From positions 1 through 5,019 of the forward strand of contig CAJXGP010000210.1 of the NCBI GenBank assembly GCA_913053915.1: a stretch of 5,019 nucleotides of DNA, read 5' to 3'. This stretch comes from an uncultured Ignavibacteriales bacterium (lineage in GTDB: Bacteria > Bacteroidota > Ignavibacteria > Ignavibacteriales > Ignavibacteriaceae). Positions within the stretch are counted from its first letter, which is position 1; each line of letters starts with the position of its first letter. The notes under the pieces are model-generated. The model had not been told where the DNA came from. It was given only the letters and a program-made list of their open reading frames with translations, and did not search any database. Below, one piece after another: positions 1-5,019 of the stretch. The position numbers and the translations under genes are program-made.

Positions 1-435
1 GGTATTGGTCTAGCTGCCAATCAAGTAGGCGTGGACAAATCTATTTTTATCGTCAATGTATCTATAATGGAGGGATATGAGGATATAAAGCCATTAGCTG
101 TAATAAATCCCAAAATAATTGAAAGTTCAAAAACTAAGATTTTTATGGAGGAAGGCTGCCTGAGTATTCCTAATGTAAAGAGCGAAATAAACAGACCGGA
201 CTCTATAAAAATTAAATTCATGGATACTGAATTCAATGAGCAATTAATGGAGGCGGACAAGTTGTTGGCGCGGGTTATGCTGCATGAGTATGATCATTTG
301 CAAGGTATCTTGTTCACCGATTTACTGCAGGACGATATTCTTAAAGGATTAAAACCCGAATTAAATAAAATTAAAAATCGAACAGTTGAATTTGATTATC
401 CGGTCTCCGAACGTCTTGATTATCAATTACAATAA
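1..435 (+). CDS. def: Peptide deformylase, 3' part (5' end outside window)
   Basis: Removes the N-formyl group from newly made polypeptides as they leave the ribosome; a cytosolic metalloenzyme. The open frame runs from base 1, so the start lies upstream; 144 residues are visible, and the family is usually about 165-190, so roughly the first 40 are missing. All three family motifs are present: motif 1 GIGLAANQ (bases 1-24), motif 2 EGCLS (151-165) with the metal-binding Cys, and motif 3 HEYDHLQG (283-306), an HExxH motif giving two metal-binding His and the catalytic Glu. Motif 1 has Asn where Pro is commonest (GLAAPQ), a mild variant that does not touch the metal ligands. The GTG at 31 is internal, because motif 1 lies before it. 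fmt follows 47 nt downstream, the classic def-fmt pairing. The metal (Fe or Zn) cannot be told from sequence. Confidence 0.96.
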   Translation, partial: GIGLAANQVGVDKSIFIVNVSIMEGYEDIKPLAVINPKIIESSKTKIFMEEGCLSIPNVKSEINRPDSIKIKFMDTEFNEQLMEADKLLARVMLHEYDHLQGILFTDLLQDDILKGLKPELNKIKNRTVEFDYPVSERLDYQLQ

Positions 436-482
436 AAAAATTGATTTATGAAACGTTTATGAAAAACTTAAATTATAAACAG

Positions 483-1385
483 ATGAAAATCATATTTATG
501 GGCACTCCTGATTTTGCTATTCCTTCTTTGCAAAAGATTCTTGAAAGCAAACATGAATTGCGGGCTGTTGTAACTGCACCGGATAAAGAAAGAGGACGCG
601 GACAAAAAGTTTCTTATACTCCGGTTAAAGAATTTGCAATAAAAAATAATATACCTGTGTTACAGCCGGATAACTTACGGAATGAAGATTTTATATCACA
701 GTTAAAAACTTTTAACGCGGATATTTTTGTAATTGTTGCGTTTAAAATATTACCCAGGGAAATATTTACAATTCCTCCGAAAGGTTCTTTTAATTTACAT
801 GCATCTCTTCTTCCGAAATATAGAGGCGCTGCTCCGATTCAATGGGCATTGATTCGAGGTGAAAAGAAAACGGGTGTAACTACATTTGCACTCGAAGATA
901 AAGTTGATACAGGGAATATTTATATCCAAGAAAAAATCGAAATTGATGAGGAAGATAATTTCGGCTCCCTACATGATAAACTGAGTATACTTGGTGCAAA
1001 TGTAGTTATACGAACATTGGATTTAATTGAGACAGGTAATTTTGAGTTTAAATTGCAAGATAACTCTCTGGCAACTTCTGCAGCGAAAATCACAAAAAAT
1101 ATTTGTAAAATTGATTGGCAAAATCCGGCACAGGAAATTCATAATTTAATCAGAGGTTTATCTCCGATGCCGGGTGCATATTTCAGCTATGAAAATAAAA
1201 TCATAAAAGTTTATAAATCAAAAATAATGACCGGTGAAAACATGATGCCTGGTAAAATTGTATCGACTAAAAACCGGTTAGTCATTGGTTGTGGTAAAGA
1301 TACTCTAAGTATCGAAGAGCTGCAGCTCGAAGGGAAAAAAAAATTGACCGTCGATGCGTTCCTAAGAGGATTCAAATTCAATTAG
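483..1385 (+). CDS. fmt: Methionyl-tRNA formyltransferase
   Basis: Transfers a formyl group from 10-formyltetrahydrofolate to Met-tRNA(fMet) for translation initiation, in the cytosol. From ATG 483 the protein is 300 residues, close to the 315 of E. coli. It opens with the typical MKIIFMGTPDFA. The signature HASLLPKYRGAAPI spans residues 106-119, with putative catalytic Asn104 and His106 and the Asp of DTGN at 142. The N-terminal formyltransferase fold covers about 1-200. The C-terminal tRNA-binding OB-type domain covers about 205-300, with GLSPMPGA at 225-232 and FLRGFKF near the end. In-frame starts at TTG 441 and ATG 459 would add 14 or 8 residues. None of the three has a clear Shine-Dalgarno, so 483 is chosen because family members begin there. 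A run of nine A (1335-1343, Lys-Lys-Lys) sits near the 3' end, but the frame stays open into the conserved terminus. Confidence 0.97.
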   Translation: MKIIFMGTPDFAIPSLQKILESKHELRAVVTAPDKERGRGQKVSYTPVKEFAIKNNIPVLQPDNLRNEDFISQLKTFNADIFVIVAFKILPREIFTIPPKGSFNLHASLLPKYRGAAPIQWALIRGEKKTGVTTFALEDKVDTGNIYIQEKIEIDEEDNFGSLHDKLSILGANVVIRTLDLIETGNFEFKLQDNSLATSAAKITKNICKIDWQNPAQEIHNLIRGLSPMPGAYFSYENKIIKVYKSKIMTGENMMPGKIVSTKNRLVIGCGKDTLSIEELQLEGKKKLTVDAFLRGFKFN

Positions 1386-1464
1386 GTTATGCTGATATAA
1401 TTGGATAGAGTAGGAAAGACGGTGGTTTCATATTAATGACTTTAAATGTTCCTAAATTAATGAG

Positions 1465-1489
1465 TCTTTTCTAAAAAGGAATTTTTTTT
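1465..1489 (+). terminator. Possible weak intrinsic terminator after fmt
   Basis: Bases 1465-1470 (TCTTTT) can pair with 1474-1479 (AAAAGG) across a 3-nt loop, with one G-U pair. A run of eight T at 1482-1489 follows. A competing 5-bp stem pairs TTCCT (1449-1453) with AGGAA (1477-1481) and ends directly against the same T run. The U tract looks like a terminator, but both stems are A/U-rich and weak. The position, about 80 nt after the fmt stop and before the next cluster, fits the end of the def-fmt unit. No folding energy was computed. Confidence 0.3.
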
Positions 1490-1501
1490 GTGAAAGGATT
1501 T

Positions 1502-1523
1502 TTATGATTGCCGGTAATCATAA
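1502..1523. promoter_or_regulatory. Inverted repeat, 8-bp arms, 6-nt spacer
   Basis: TTATGATT (1502-1509) and AATCATAA (1516-1523) are perfect reverse complements around GCCGGT. Inside the spacer CC and GG are also symmetric, so only the pair 1510/1515 (G against T) breaks a 22-bp palindrome. As RNA it could form a 9-bp stem with one G-U pair and a CCGG loop. No T-tract follows, so it is not an obvious terminator. It abuts a second palindrome at 1524. An operator or 5'-leader RNA element is possible; the function is unknown. Confidence 0.4.
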
Positions 1524-1551
1524 TTTGAAAATGATTTTCAAAACTGTTTAG
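1504..1551 (+). other. Possible 15-codon leader ORF (speculative)
   Basis: ATG 1504 to TAG 1549-1551 encodes MIAGNHNLKMIFKTV. A Shine-Dalgarno-like AAAGGA lies at 1493-1498, five nt before the ATG, which is rather close but usable. The frame overlaps both inverted repeats, so it competes with, or is combined with, an operator or attenuator reading. There is no run of one regulatory amino acid as in classical attenuation leaders. A 15-codon ORF of this kind can easily arise by chance, so this is listed only because of the ribosome-site match and the position 33 nt before the next gene. Confidence 0.15.
1524..1542. promoter_or_regulatory. Perfect 9-1-9 palindrome, Fur-family-like operator candidate
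   Basis: The sequence TTTGAAAATGATTTTCAAA is fully palindromic around G1533. Its core TGAAAAT-G-ATTTTCA (1526-1540) matches the 7-1-7 Fur-family pattern TGATAAT-n-ATTATCA at 12 of 14 positions, with one symmetric change per half. It directly abuts the inverted repeat at 1502-1523 and ends 42 nt before the ATG at 1585, a reasonable place for an operator or a promoter-overlapping site. No convincing -10/-35 pair was recognised around it. The match is by eye against remembered consensus, and AT-rich DNA produces such matches at some rate. Confidence 0.4.
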
Positions 1552-1570
1552 CTGAAATAAAAATAAATGG

Positions 1571-1576
1571 AAGAGG
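1571..1576 (+). promoter_or_regulatory. Ribosome binding site deciding the start at 1585
   Basis: AAGAGG lies 8 nt before ATG 1585. The alternative ATG at 1567 has only A-rich DNA before it, so this site favours the downstream start. Confidence 0.55.
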
Positions 1577-1584
1577 CATTTAAT

Positions 1585-1824
1585 ATGAAGCTCAATTGGA
1601 AAAATTTTATTGGGAAAACCTTAAATGTTACCATGCATGAGAATTACGGTATTAAAATGGACCCCAAATCGAATACGCCTATATATGAGATTGTATTTAA
1701 AAGTGGAAAATTATCAGATGCTTTTGATGACGGTCTTCTATTAGAAACCCAAAGGGAGAAAGAGCAAGTAATGATCTTCATCCCTTATCATTCCATTAAA
1801 TGTGTAGAAATTTTTAATTTTTAA
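1585..1824 (+). CDS. Small conserved-looking protein of unknown function, possible Sm/SH3-like barrel
   Basis: A 79-residue protein when started at ATG 1585, which has AAGAGG 8 nt upstream; ATG 1567 would add six residues (MEEAFN) without a ribosome site. I do not recognise a named family. It is cytosolic by appearance: no signal peptide or membrane segment. The residue pattern suggests alternating short beta strands: an early GKTLNVTM stretch, then YEIVFKSGK, GLLLETQ, and an ending VMIFIPYHSIKCVEIF. The last resembles the IP-x-x-x-I-x-x-I strand that closes small Sm-like or SH3-like barrels, but this is inference from pattern only. The stop overlaps the ribosome site of the next gene, whose TTG start is 11 nt downstream, so the two are probably co-translated. 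It is the first gene of the four-gene cluster and stands downstream of the twin palindromes. Confidence 0.8.
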   Translation: MKLNWKNFIGKTLNVTMHENYGIKMDPKSNTPIYEIVFKSGKLSDAFDDGLLLETQREKEQVMIFIPYHSIKCVEIFNF

Positions 1825-1825
1825 A

Positions 1826-1830
1826 AGGAA
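1826..1830 (+). promoter_or_regulatory. Ribosome binding site supporting a TTG start
   Basis: AGGAA, within AAAAGGAA, lies 5 nt before TTG 1836. It begins 2 nt after the first base of the upstream TAA stop (1822-1824). Together with the signal peptide that begins exactly at this TTG, it fixes the start of the plug-type gene. Confidence 0.6.
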
Positions 1831-1835
1831 ATACT

Positions 1836-3071
1836 TTGAACCGCCTTCTCGTAATTTTAACAGTTATAATTATTTATTTTTCCAACATATCAGCAAAAGA
1901 TTTCAAGCTGAAAAACGTACAAACATATACGAATAAAAATGAATCATCATTACCGGTGTTAATTCCAAATTTATACAGATCACAACGTTTAACTATTGAA
2001 TTTGATATAGATGCATCCCACACTCCGGATTTAATTATATTATTTAGATTTTCTAATAAAAATTGGCAGCCTTATCATAATATTTTCCTTACTAATCAAG
2101 GACGGAATATCGCATATAATTTAAAATATAGTGTATTGCCGAATACGGTTATTGAAGCTCGCTATCATTATAAGGGAGAATTCCCCGACAAAAAAGGTTA
2201 TGTCACTTTCCCATTTTCAGGTAAATGGAAATATTATATAACGGATTCACAAGATACTTCTAAAATTTATTACACCGGAAAATTTATTGTTGTTTACGAT
2301 AGTGTGGTGTTAAATGTAAGTTTGAAAAAGGAACAATTGGAAAATAAAGTATATTTTCCATTTGATTTAGCTAAGATATTCAATATTACAACTGAATTTA
2401 ATCTCCCTGACAATATGTATCCGGGTTATGTTGATGAGGTACAAATTATTGAAAATCACAAGCTCAACTATCCGGTCACCGTTGAAAGAGGTACGAATAC
2501 AAATACTCGTCAATATTACTGGAATGGAGATAGAAAATTCACATTTATTGCGAGGGATATAAGACCGGGTAATGAATATAGAGAGGTTAATCTGATGAAT
2601 GTGAATAAATTTAATTCTAGAAATGTAAATGCTCAGTTCAACGGAATTGAATACTCTCATTTTTACAAATCACTGCCTCCCGATTTAAATGGCGGATCAA
2701 TCCTAATGAATTATAATAATCCATTCGCAACTTATATGAATGTCAGGTTTTCAATTCGTCCGCCTCAGGAATTTTTTGGCGATATTTTCCTAGTCGGTGC
2801 TTTTAATAATTGGAAATTATCCCCGGATTATATGCTTCGTAACAGTATGGATATATACTCAATAACTCTCAATTTAAAAAGAGGGATTTACGATTATCAA
2901 TATGTAACGGGTAATTTAATAAATGGAAAAATCGTCGACCCAAATTGGTTCTATTTGGAAGGGAATAATTGGAATACCGTGAATGAATATTATATATTTT
3001 TATATTATCAAGATCCTCATTATGGCGGATATGATAGAATAATTGGCTTTAATAAAATATTGAGTAATTAA
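1836..3071 (+). CDS. Type IX secretion system plug-family protein (DUF5103-type)
   Basis: Likely an exported protein related to the periplasmic plug that seals the SprA translocon of the type IX secretion system; 411 residues, about the usual length. TTG 1836 is the start: it has AAAAGGAA upstream and begins a signal peptide (MNRLL, hydrophobic to about residue 18, probable cleavage after ISA, residue 20). There is no lipobox Cys. Family-like landmarks as I recall them: FPFSGKWKYYI (125-135) ending the N-terminal domain, GNEYREVNL (245-253), DLNGG (283-287), and the strongest block at the C-terminus, VGAFNNW (320-326), LKRGIYDYQYV (347-357), EGNNWNTVNEY (375-385) and YDRIIGF (399-405). The GAFNNW stretch resembles the glycogen-binding E-set fold, so the C-terminal domain is probably an Ig-like sandwich. 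A structural role is expected rather than catalysis. The family call is from recalled motifs, so a neighbouring DUF5103 branch with another role remains possible. Confidence 0.82.
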   Translation: MNRLLVILTVIIIYFSNISAKDFKLKNVQTYTNKNESSLPVLIPNLYRSQRLTIEFDIDASHTPDLIILFRFSNKNWQPYHNIFLTNQGRNIAYNLKYSVLPNTVIEARYHYKGEFPDKKGYVTFPFSGKWKYYITDSQDTSKIYYTGKFIVVYDSVVLNVSLKKEQLENKVYFPFDLAKIFNITTEFNLPDNMYPGYVDEVQIIENHKLNYPVTVERGTNTNTRQYYWNGDRKFTFIARDIRPGNEYREVNLMNVNKFNSRNVNAQFNGIEYSHFYKSLPPDLNGGSILMNYNNPFATYMNVRFSIRPPQEFFGDIFLVGAFNNWKLSPDYMLRNSMDIYSITLNLKRGIYDYQYVTGNLINGKIVDPNWFYLEGNNWNTVNEYYIFLYYQDPHYGGYDRIIGFNKILSN

Positions 3072-3073
3072 CT

Positions 3074-4063
3074 ATGGATAAACTGAAAATCGGTGTAATT
3101 GGTACCGGACATCTTGGAAAACTTCACGCTAAGATGTTTAAAATGATTGATAATTGCGAGCTGGTGGGTGTTTACGATCAGAATTTGGAACAAGCAAAAA
3201 TAATTTCGGGAGAATACAAAACCGGTTATTTTGATGAATTGGAGCAGTTATTAGGTAAAGTTAATGCTGTTTCAATTGCTGCAACTACGAGTTCACACTA
3301 CTCATTAGCAAAAATTGCTCTTGAAAAAGATCTTCATGTGTTTGTGGAAAAACCTATTACCACCACCATTGTAGAAGCGGAAGAATTGGTTGAGCTTGCC
3401 GGTAATAAGCACCTGAATTTACAGGTTGGGCATGTAGAAAGATTTAATCCTGCACTTATCTCTTTAGAAAAACATATCATTCATCCTAGATTTATTCAAA
3501 CCGATAGACTTGCACAATTTAACCCACGGGGTACCGACGTTGCCGTCGTGTTGGATTTGATGATACATGATATAGATATAATACTAAGTCTGGTTAAAAG
3601 TGAGGTAAAGAAAATTGATGCAAATGGGGTAGCGGTTGTATCCGATTCGTTGGATATTGCCAATGCCCGGTTAGAATTTCAAAATGGCGCTGTGGCTAAT
3701 GTTACTGCCAGTAGAATTTCTCAGAAGAAAATGAGAAAAATGAGGATATTTCAAAAAGACAGTTACATTTCGTTGGATTTTATATTGGGTGTTTCGGAAA
3801 TTTATAGATTATCGCCTGCTAACGATGAAAAACACCATCTTTCGTCATCATTTTTTGAAATAGGGATAGGTAATAAGAAAAAAAGAATAATATATGAACA
3901 GCCCACAATAAAAGAAGTGAATTCATTAAAATATGAATTGGAATTATTTGTTAATTCGGTGCTGAGAAATGAAAAGCCTATTGTCTCGGGTGAAGATGGT
4001 CTTCGTGCTTTGAGAGTTGCAGATAAAATAATTAATACAATCCAAAAATCCGATAACCTATGA
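3074..4063 (+). CDS. Gfo/Idh/MocA-family oxidoreductase, likely UDP-sugar 3-dehydrogenase (GnnA/WbpB-like)
   Basis: An NAD(P)-dependent dehydrogenase of 329 residues, the usual length. The N-terminal Rossmann domain has GTGHLG (10-15). The family EKP signature with the likely catalytic Lys is at 92-94. The catalytic HD pair lies in DLMIHDID (161-168), followed by the C-terminal alpha/beta domain. The stretch VGHVERFNP (118-126), the RLAQFNPRGTD region (145-155) and TASR (211-214) are, from memory, typical of the subgroup containing UDP-GlcNAc 3-dehydrogenase GnnA (first step to GlcNAc3N of amide-linked lipid A) and WbpB-type enzymes. The specific substrate is inference; no aminotransferase partner (gnnB/wbpE) is visible here. 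ATG 3074 lies 2 nt after the plug-gene stop and has no clear ribosome site, implying translational coupling. The stop TGA overlaps the next start as ATGA. Confidence 0.9.
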   Translation: MDKLKIGVIGTGHLGKLHAKMFKMIDNCELVGVYDQNLEQAKIISGEYKTGYFDELEQLLGKVNAVSIAATTSSHYSLAKIALEKDLHVFVEKPITTTIVEAEELVELAGNKHLNLQVGHVERFNPALISLEKHIIHPRFIQTDRLAQFNPRGTDVAVVLDLMIHDIDIILSLVKSEVKKIDANGVAVVSDSLDIANARLEFQNGAVANVTASRISQKKMRKMRIFQKDSYISLDFILGVSEIYRLSPANDEKHHLSSSFFEIGIGNKKKRIIYEQPTIKEVNSLKYELELFVNSVLRNEKPIVSGEDGLRALRVADKIINTIQKSDNL

Positions 4064-4674
4064 AGAAAATATTCCTACTTTCAATTCCGGTTTTATTTGC
4101 GGTAATAAATTTAAATTGTAGTGCTTATAAAACAATTGTAAACACATCCGGGCTCAAGTTCAGATTAAAAAAAGTTAATAACCTAACTTTGGCGGGAATT
4201 TATTTGAAAAATAAATCTTCCGTTAACGATTTCTCTTCTTTGGATTTATTAAAAATGACCGTTTCCTATGCAAAAAAAGAAATGCCGATTTCCTTTAACT
4301 TGATAGTGGAAGTTCTCAATCCAAATAATGGAACCGGAGGCTATCCAAAAACTAATGTTATTATTACATCATTTCCCTGGAGGTTGATGATTGATAATAA
4401 AGAAATAGAAACAGGAAATATTAAATCTCCTATAACGGTTCCGGGTAAAGCAGGAAAGACGGATTTTTCGATTAATATTAATTTTAATTTGTATAAACTT
4501 TTTCAATATGAAGGATATCACTCTTTAATTAATTTTGCATTAAATTTAAAAGGTTTTGGTAATTCACTTCCCAAATTAATACTTTATGCAAAACCGGGAC
4601 TCAGTACTTCATTAAAAGATTTATCCTATCCGCATGAATTAAAAATTATAAGTTTAGGAGGTGGAATAAAATAA
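4060..4674 (+). CDS. Probable exported lipoprotein with LEA type 2-like domain
   Basis: A 204-residue protein starting in the ATGA overlap with the dehydrogenase gene. It begins MKKIFLL with a hydrophobic stretch to about residue 18 and a Cys at 20, looking like a lipoprotein signal. The residues before the Cys (NLN) are a poor lipobox, so lipidation is uncertain and a plain signal peptide or N-terminal anchor is the alternative. The mature part is predicted mostly beta. FNLIVEVLNPNN (79-90), WRLMIDNKEIETG (107-119) and a later ITVPGKAG (125-132) follow the pattern of LEA type 2 (water stress/desiccation) domains, in which a strand ending in NPN is followed by a short hairpin and a small-residue loop. 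This is pattern recognition and not a certain assignment. It is the last gene of the cluster, probably facing the periplasm or outer membrane. Confidence 0.82.
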   Translation: MKKIFLLSIPVLFAVINLNCSAYKTIVNTSGLKFRLKKVNNLTLAGIYLKNKSSVNDFSSLDLLKMTVSYAKKEMPISFNLIVEVLNPNNGTGGYPKTNVIITSFPWRLMIDNKEIETGNIKSPITVPGKAGKTDFSININFNLYKLFQYEGYHSLINFALNLKGFGNSLPKLILYAKPGLSTSLKDLSYPHELKIISLGGGIK

Positions 4675-4714
4675 GTTATCGGATTACAACTCCTAAAGTT
4701 ATTCTATTCTATTC
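4653..4714 (+). terminator. Weak terminator candidate at the end of the four-gene cluster
   Basis: TTTAGGAG (4653-4660) and CTCCTAAA (4690-4697) are perfect reverse complements with a 29-nt loop that contains the lipoprotein stop codon. Three tandem TATTC units (4700-4714) follow in place of a clean T run. The long loop and interrupted T tract make it a poor intrinsic terminator, but no better one was seen before the next gene. Confidence 0.25.
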
Positions 4715-4934
4715 CCTAATTTATTTTCAGTAATTAAACGGGAAGATATATTTATCAGCCGGATCATTTTATTTTATTAAAAACATTTCACAGCATAATC
4801 GGATATTTATACCTACTTTTGATAGTATGATTTTTTACTTTTAATTATTATATGTAATAGATAATTTTATAATTTACTTAAACTGAATTTGAGAATAATA
4901 ATCAATAATTATTAACTAATGTGAGATAAATACT
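4675..4934. other. Non-coding gap, 260 nt, very AT-rich
   Basis: There are stops in all frames and no supportable small gene. It contains the 3' arm of the weak hairpin, three TATTC units, a single TAnnTTTG match at 4814-4821, and an A/T-only inverted repeat TAATAAT (4896-4902) / ATTATTA (4908-4914) that ends 20 nt before the ROK start. This gap probably holds the promoter of the downstream kinase gene. Confidence 0.6.
4814..4821 (+). promoter_or_regulatory. Bacteroidetes-type -7 element candidate
   Basis: TACTTTTG matches the Bacteroidetes -7 consensus TAnnTTTG exactly, 113 nt before the ROK start. No good TTTG -33 element lies at the usual distance; the nearest is TTTC at 4786-4789, slightly too far away. 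Whether this host uses that promoter type is unknown. Confidence 0.2.
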
Positions 4935-5019
4935 ATGCCTGAAAATGAAAAATATGCACTCGGAGTTGATTTGGGAGGTACAAATATAAAAATAGGTATC
5001 GTTACCCAAAAAGGAAAAA
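4935..5019 (+). CDS. ROK-family sugar kinase (glucokinase-like), 5' part only
   Basis: Only the first 28 codons are in the window; the gene continues past the right edge. The protein begins MPENEKYALG and then VDLGGTNIKIGIV, the phosphate-1 (ATP-binding) motif of ROK proteins near the N-terminus. ROK members are about 300-330 residues and include glucokinase, ManNAc kinase, GlcNAc kinase and transcriptional repressors. Repressors normally carry a helix-turn-helix before this motif; here only 8 residues precede it, so a kinase is expected. The sugar cannot be told, since the ExGH and zinc-binding motifs lie outside the window. ATG 4935 has only a weak purine stretch (GAGAT, 4923-4927) as ribosome site. 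The 260-nt gap upstream suggests separate transcription from the lipoprotein gene. Confidence 0.9.
   Translation, partial: MPENEKYALGVDLGGTNIKIGIVTQKGK

Noticed and set aside
21..260. Minus-strand open frame of 79 codons opposite the deformylase gene
   Set aside because: It lies wholly antisense to the deformylase motifs, its product is low-complexity hydrophobic, and no ribosome site supports it.
1317..1328. 12-bp perfect palindrome GAGCTGCAGCTC in fmt
   Set aside because: It lies within conserved coding sequence (EELQLE) far from any start and is best explained as chance.
1335..1343. Run of nine A in fmt as a possible slippage or frameshift site
   Set aside because: The annotated frame reads through to the conserved FLRGF terminus, so no frameshift is needed. 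It remains only a possible sequencing-error spot.
1396..1401. TATAAT as a -10 promoter element just after fmt
   Set aside because: There is no acceptable -35 at 16-18 nt upstream, and the sequence is expected by chance in such AT-rich DNA.
1432..1463. Direct repeat ATTAATGA (1432-1439 and 1456-1463)
   Set aside because: The units are only 8 bp and composed mostly of A/T, with no third copy or neighbouring mobile-element signature.
2367..2660. Minus-strand open frame of 97 codons inside the plug-type gene
   Set aside because: A shadow of an AT-rich coding sequence, Ile/Ser-rich and with no recognisable motif; the + strand frame is clearly the gene.
4656..4663. Perfect anti-Shine-Dalgarno complement AGGAGGTG near the end of the lipoprotein gene
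   Set aside because: No ATG, GTG or TTG lies at a usable distance downstream; it simply encodes the Gly-rich C-terminus, though it forms part of the weak 4653-4697 stem.

Overview
The window is AT-rich (roughly two thirds A+T by eye) and reads almost entirely on the + strand. It holds a peptide deformylase gene cut by the left edge, methionyl-tRNA formyltransferase (fmt), a tight four-gene cluster (small unknown protein, type IX secretion plug-family protein, Gfo/Idh/MocA sugar dehydrogenase, probable lipoprotein), and the first 28 codons of a ROK-family sugar kinase. The plug-type protein restricts the likely host to the Bacteroidota/Ignavibacteriota/Chlorobiota assemblage. Low GC, several usable Shine-Dalgarno sequences (unlike many classical Bacteroidetes) and a TTG start make an Ignavibacteria-like bacterium my best guess. 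This is inference from gene content, not a phylogenetic placement.

Layout: 1-435 def (3' part) and 483-1385 fmt form a formylation/deformylation pair. Fmt formylates initiator Met-tRNA and deformylase removes the formyl group from the finished chain. The 1386-1584 gap carries a weak terminator-like hairpin with a T8 tract and then two abutting inverted repeats. The second is a perfect 9-1-9 palindrome close to the 7-1-7 Fur-family operator pattern. From 1585 to 4674 the four genes are separated by 11 nt, 2 nt and a 4-nt overlap (ATGA), so they are almost certainly one transcription unit. A 260-nt non-coding gap (4675-4934) with a weak hairpin and one Bacteroidetes-type -7 candidate separates this unit from the ROK gene at 4935.

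How the genes may work together: three of the four cluster members look envelope-related (exported plug protein, nucleotide-sugar-type dehydrogenase, lipoprotein-like exported protein). In Porphyromonas gingivalis the Wbp nucleotide-sugar pathway, which includes a dehydrogenase of this superfamily, supplies the sugar through which type IX cargo is linked to A-LPS. Finding a plug-family gene 2 nt from such a dehydrogenase is therefore suggestive but unproven. No mobile element, CRISPR array, tRNA or rRNA was seen.
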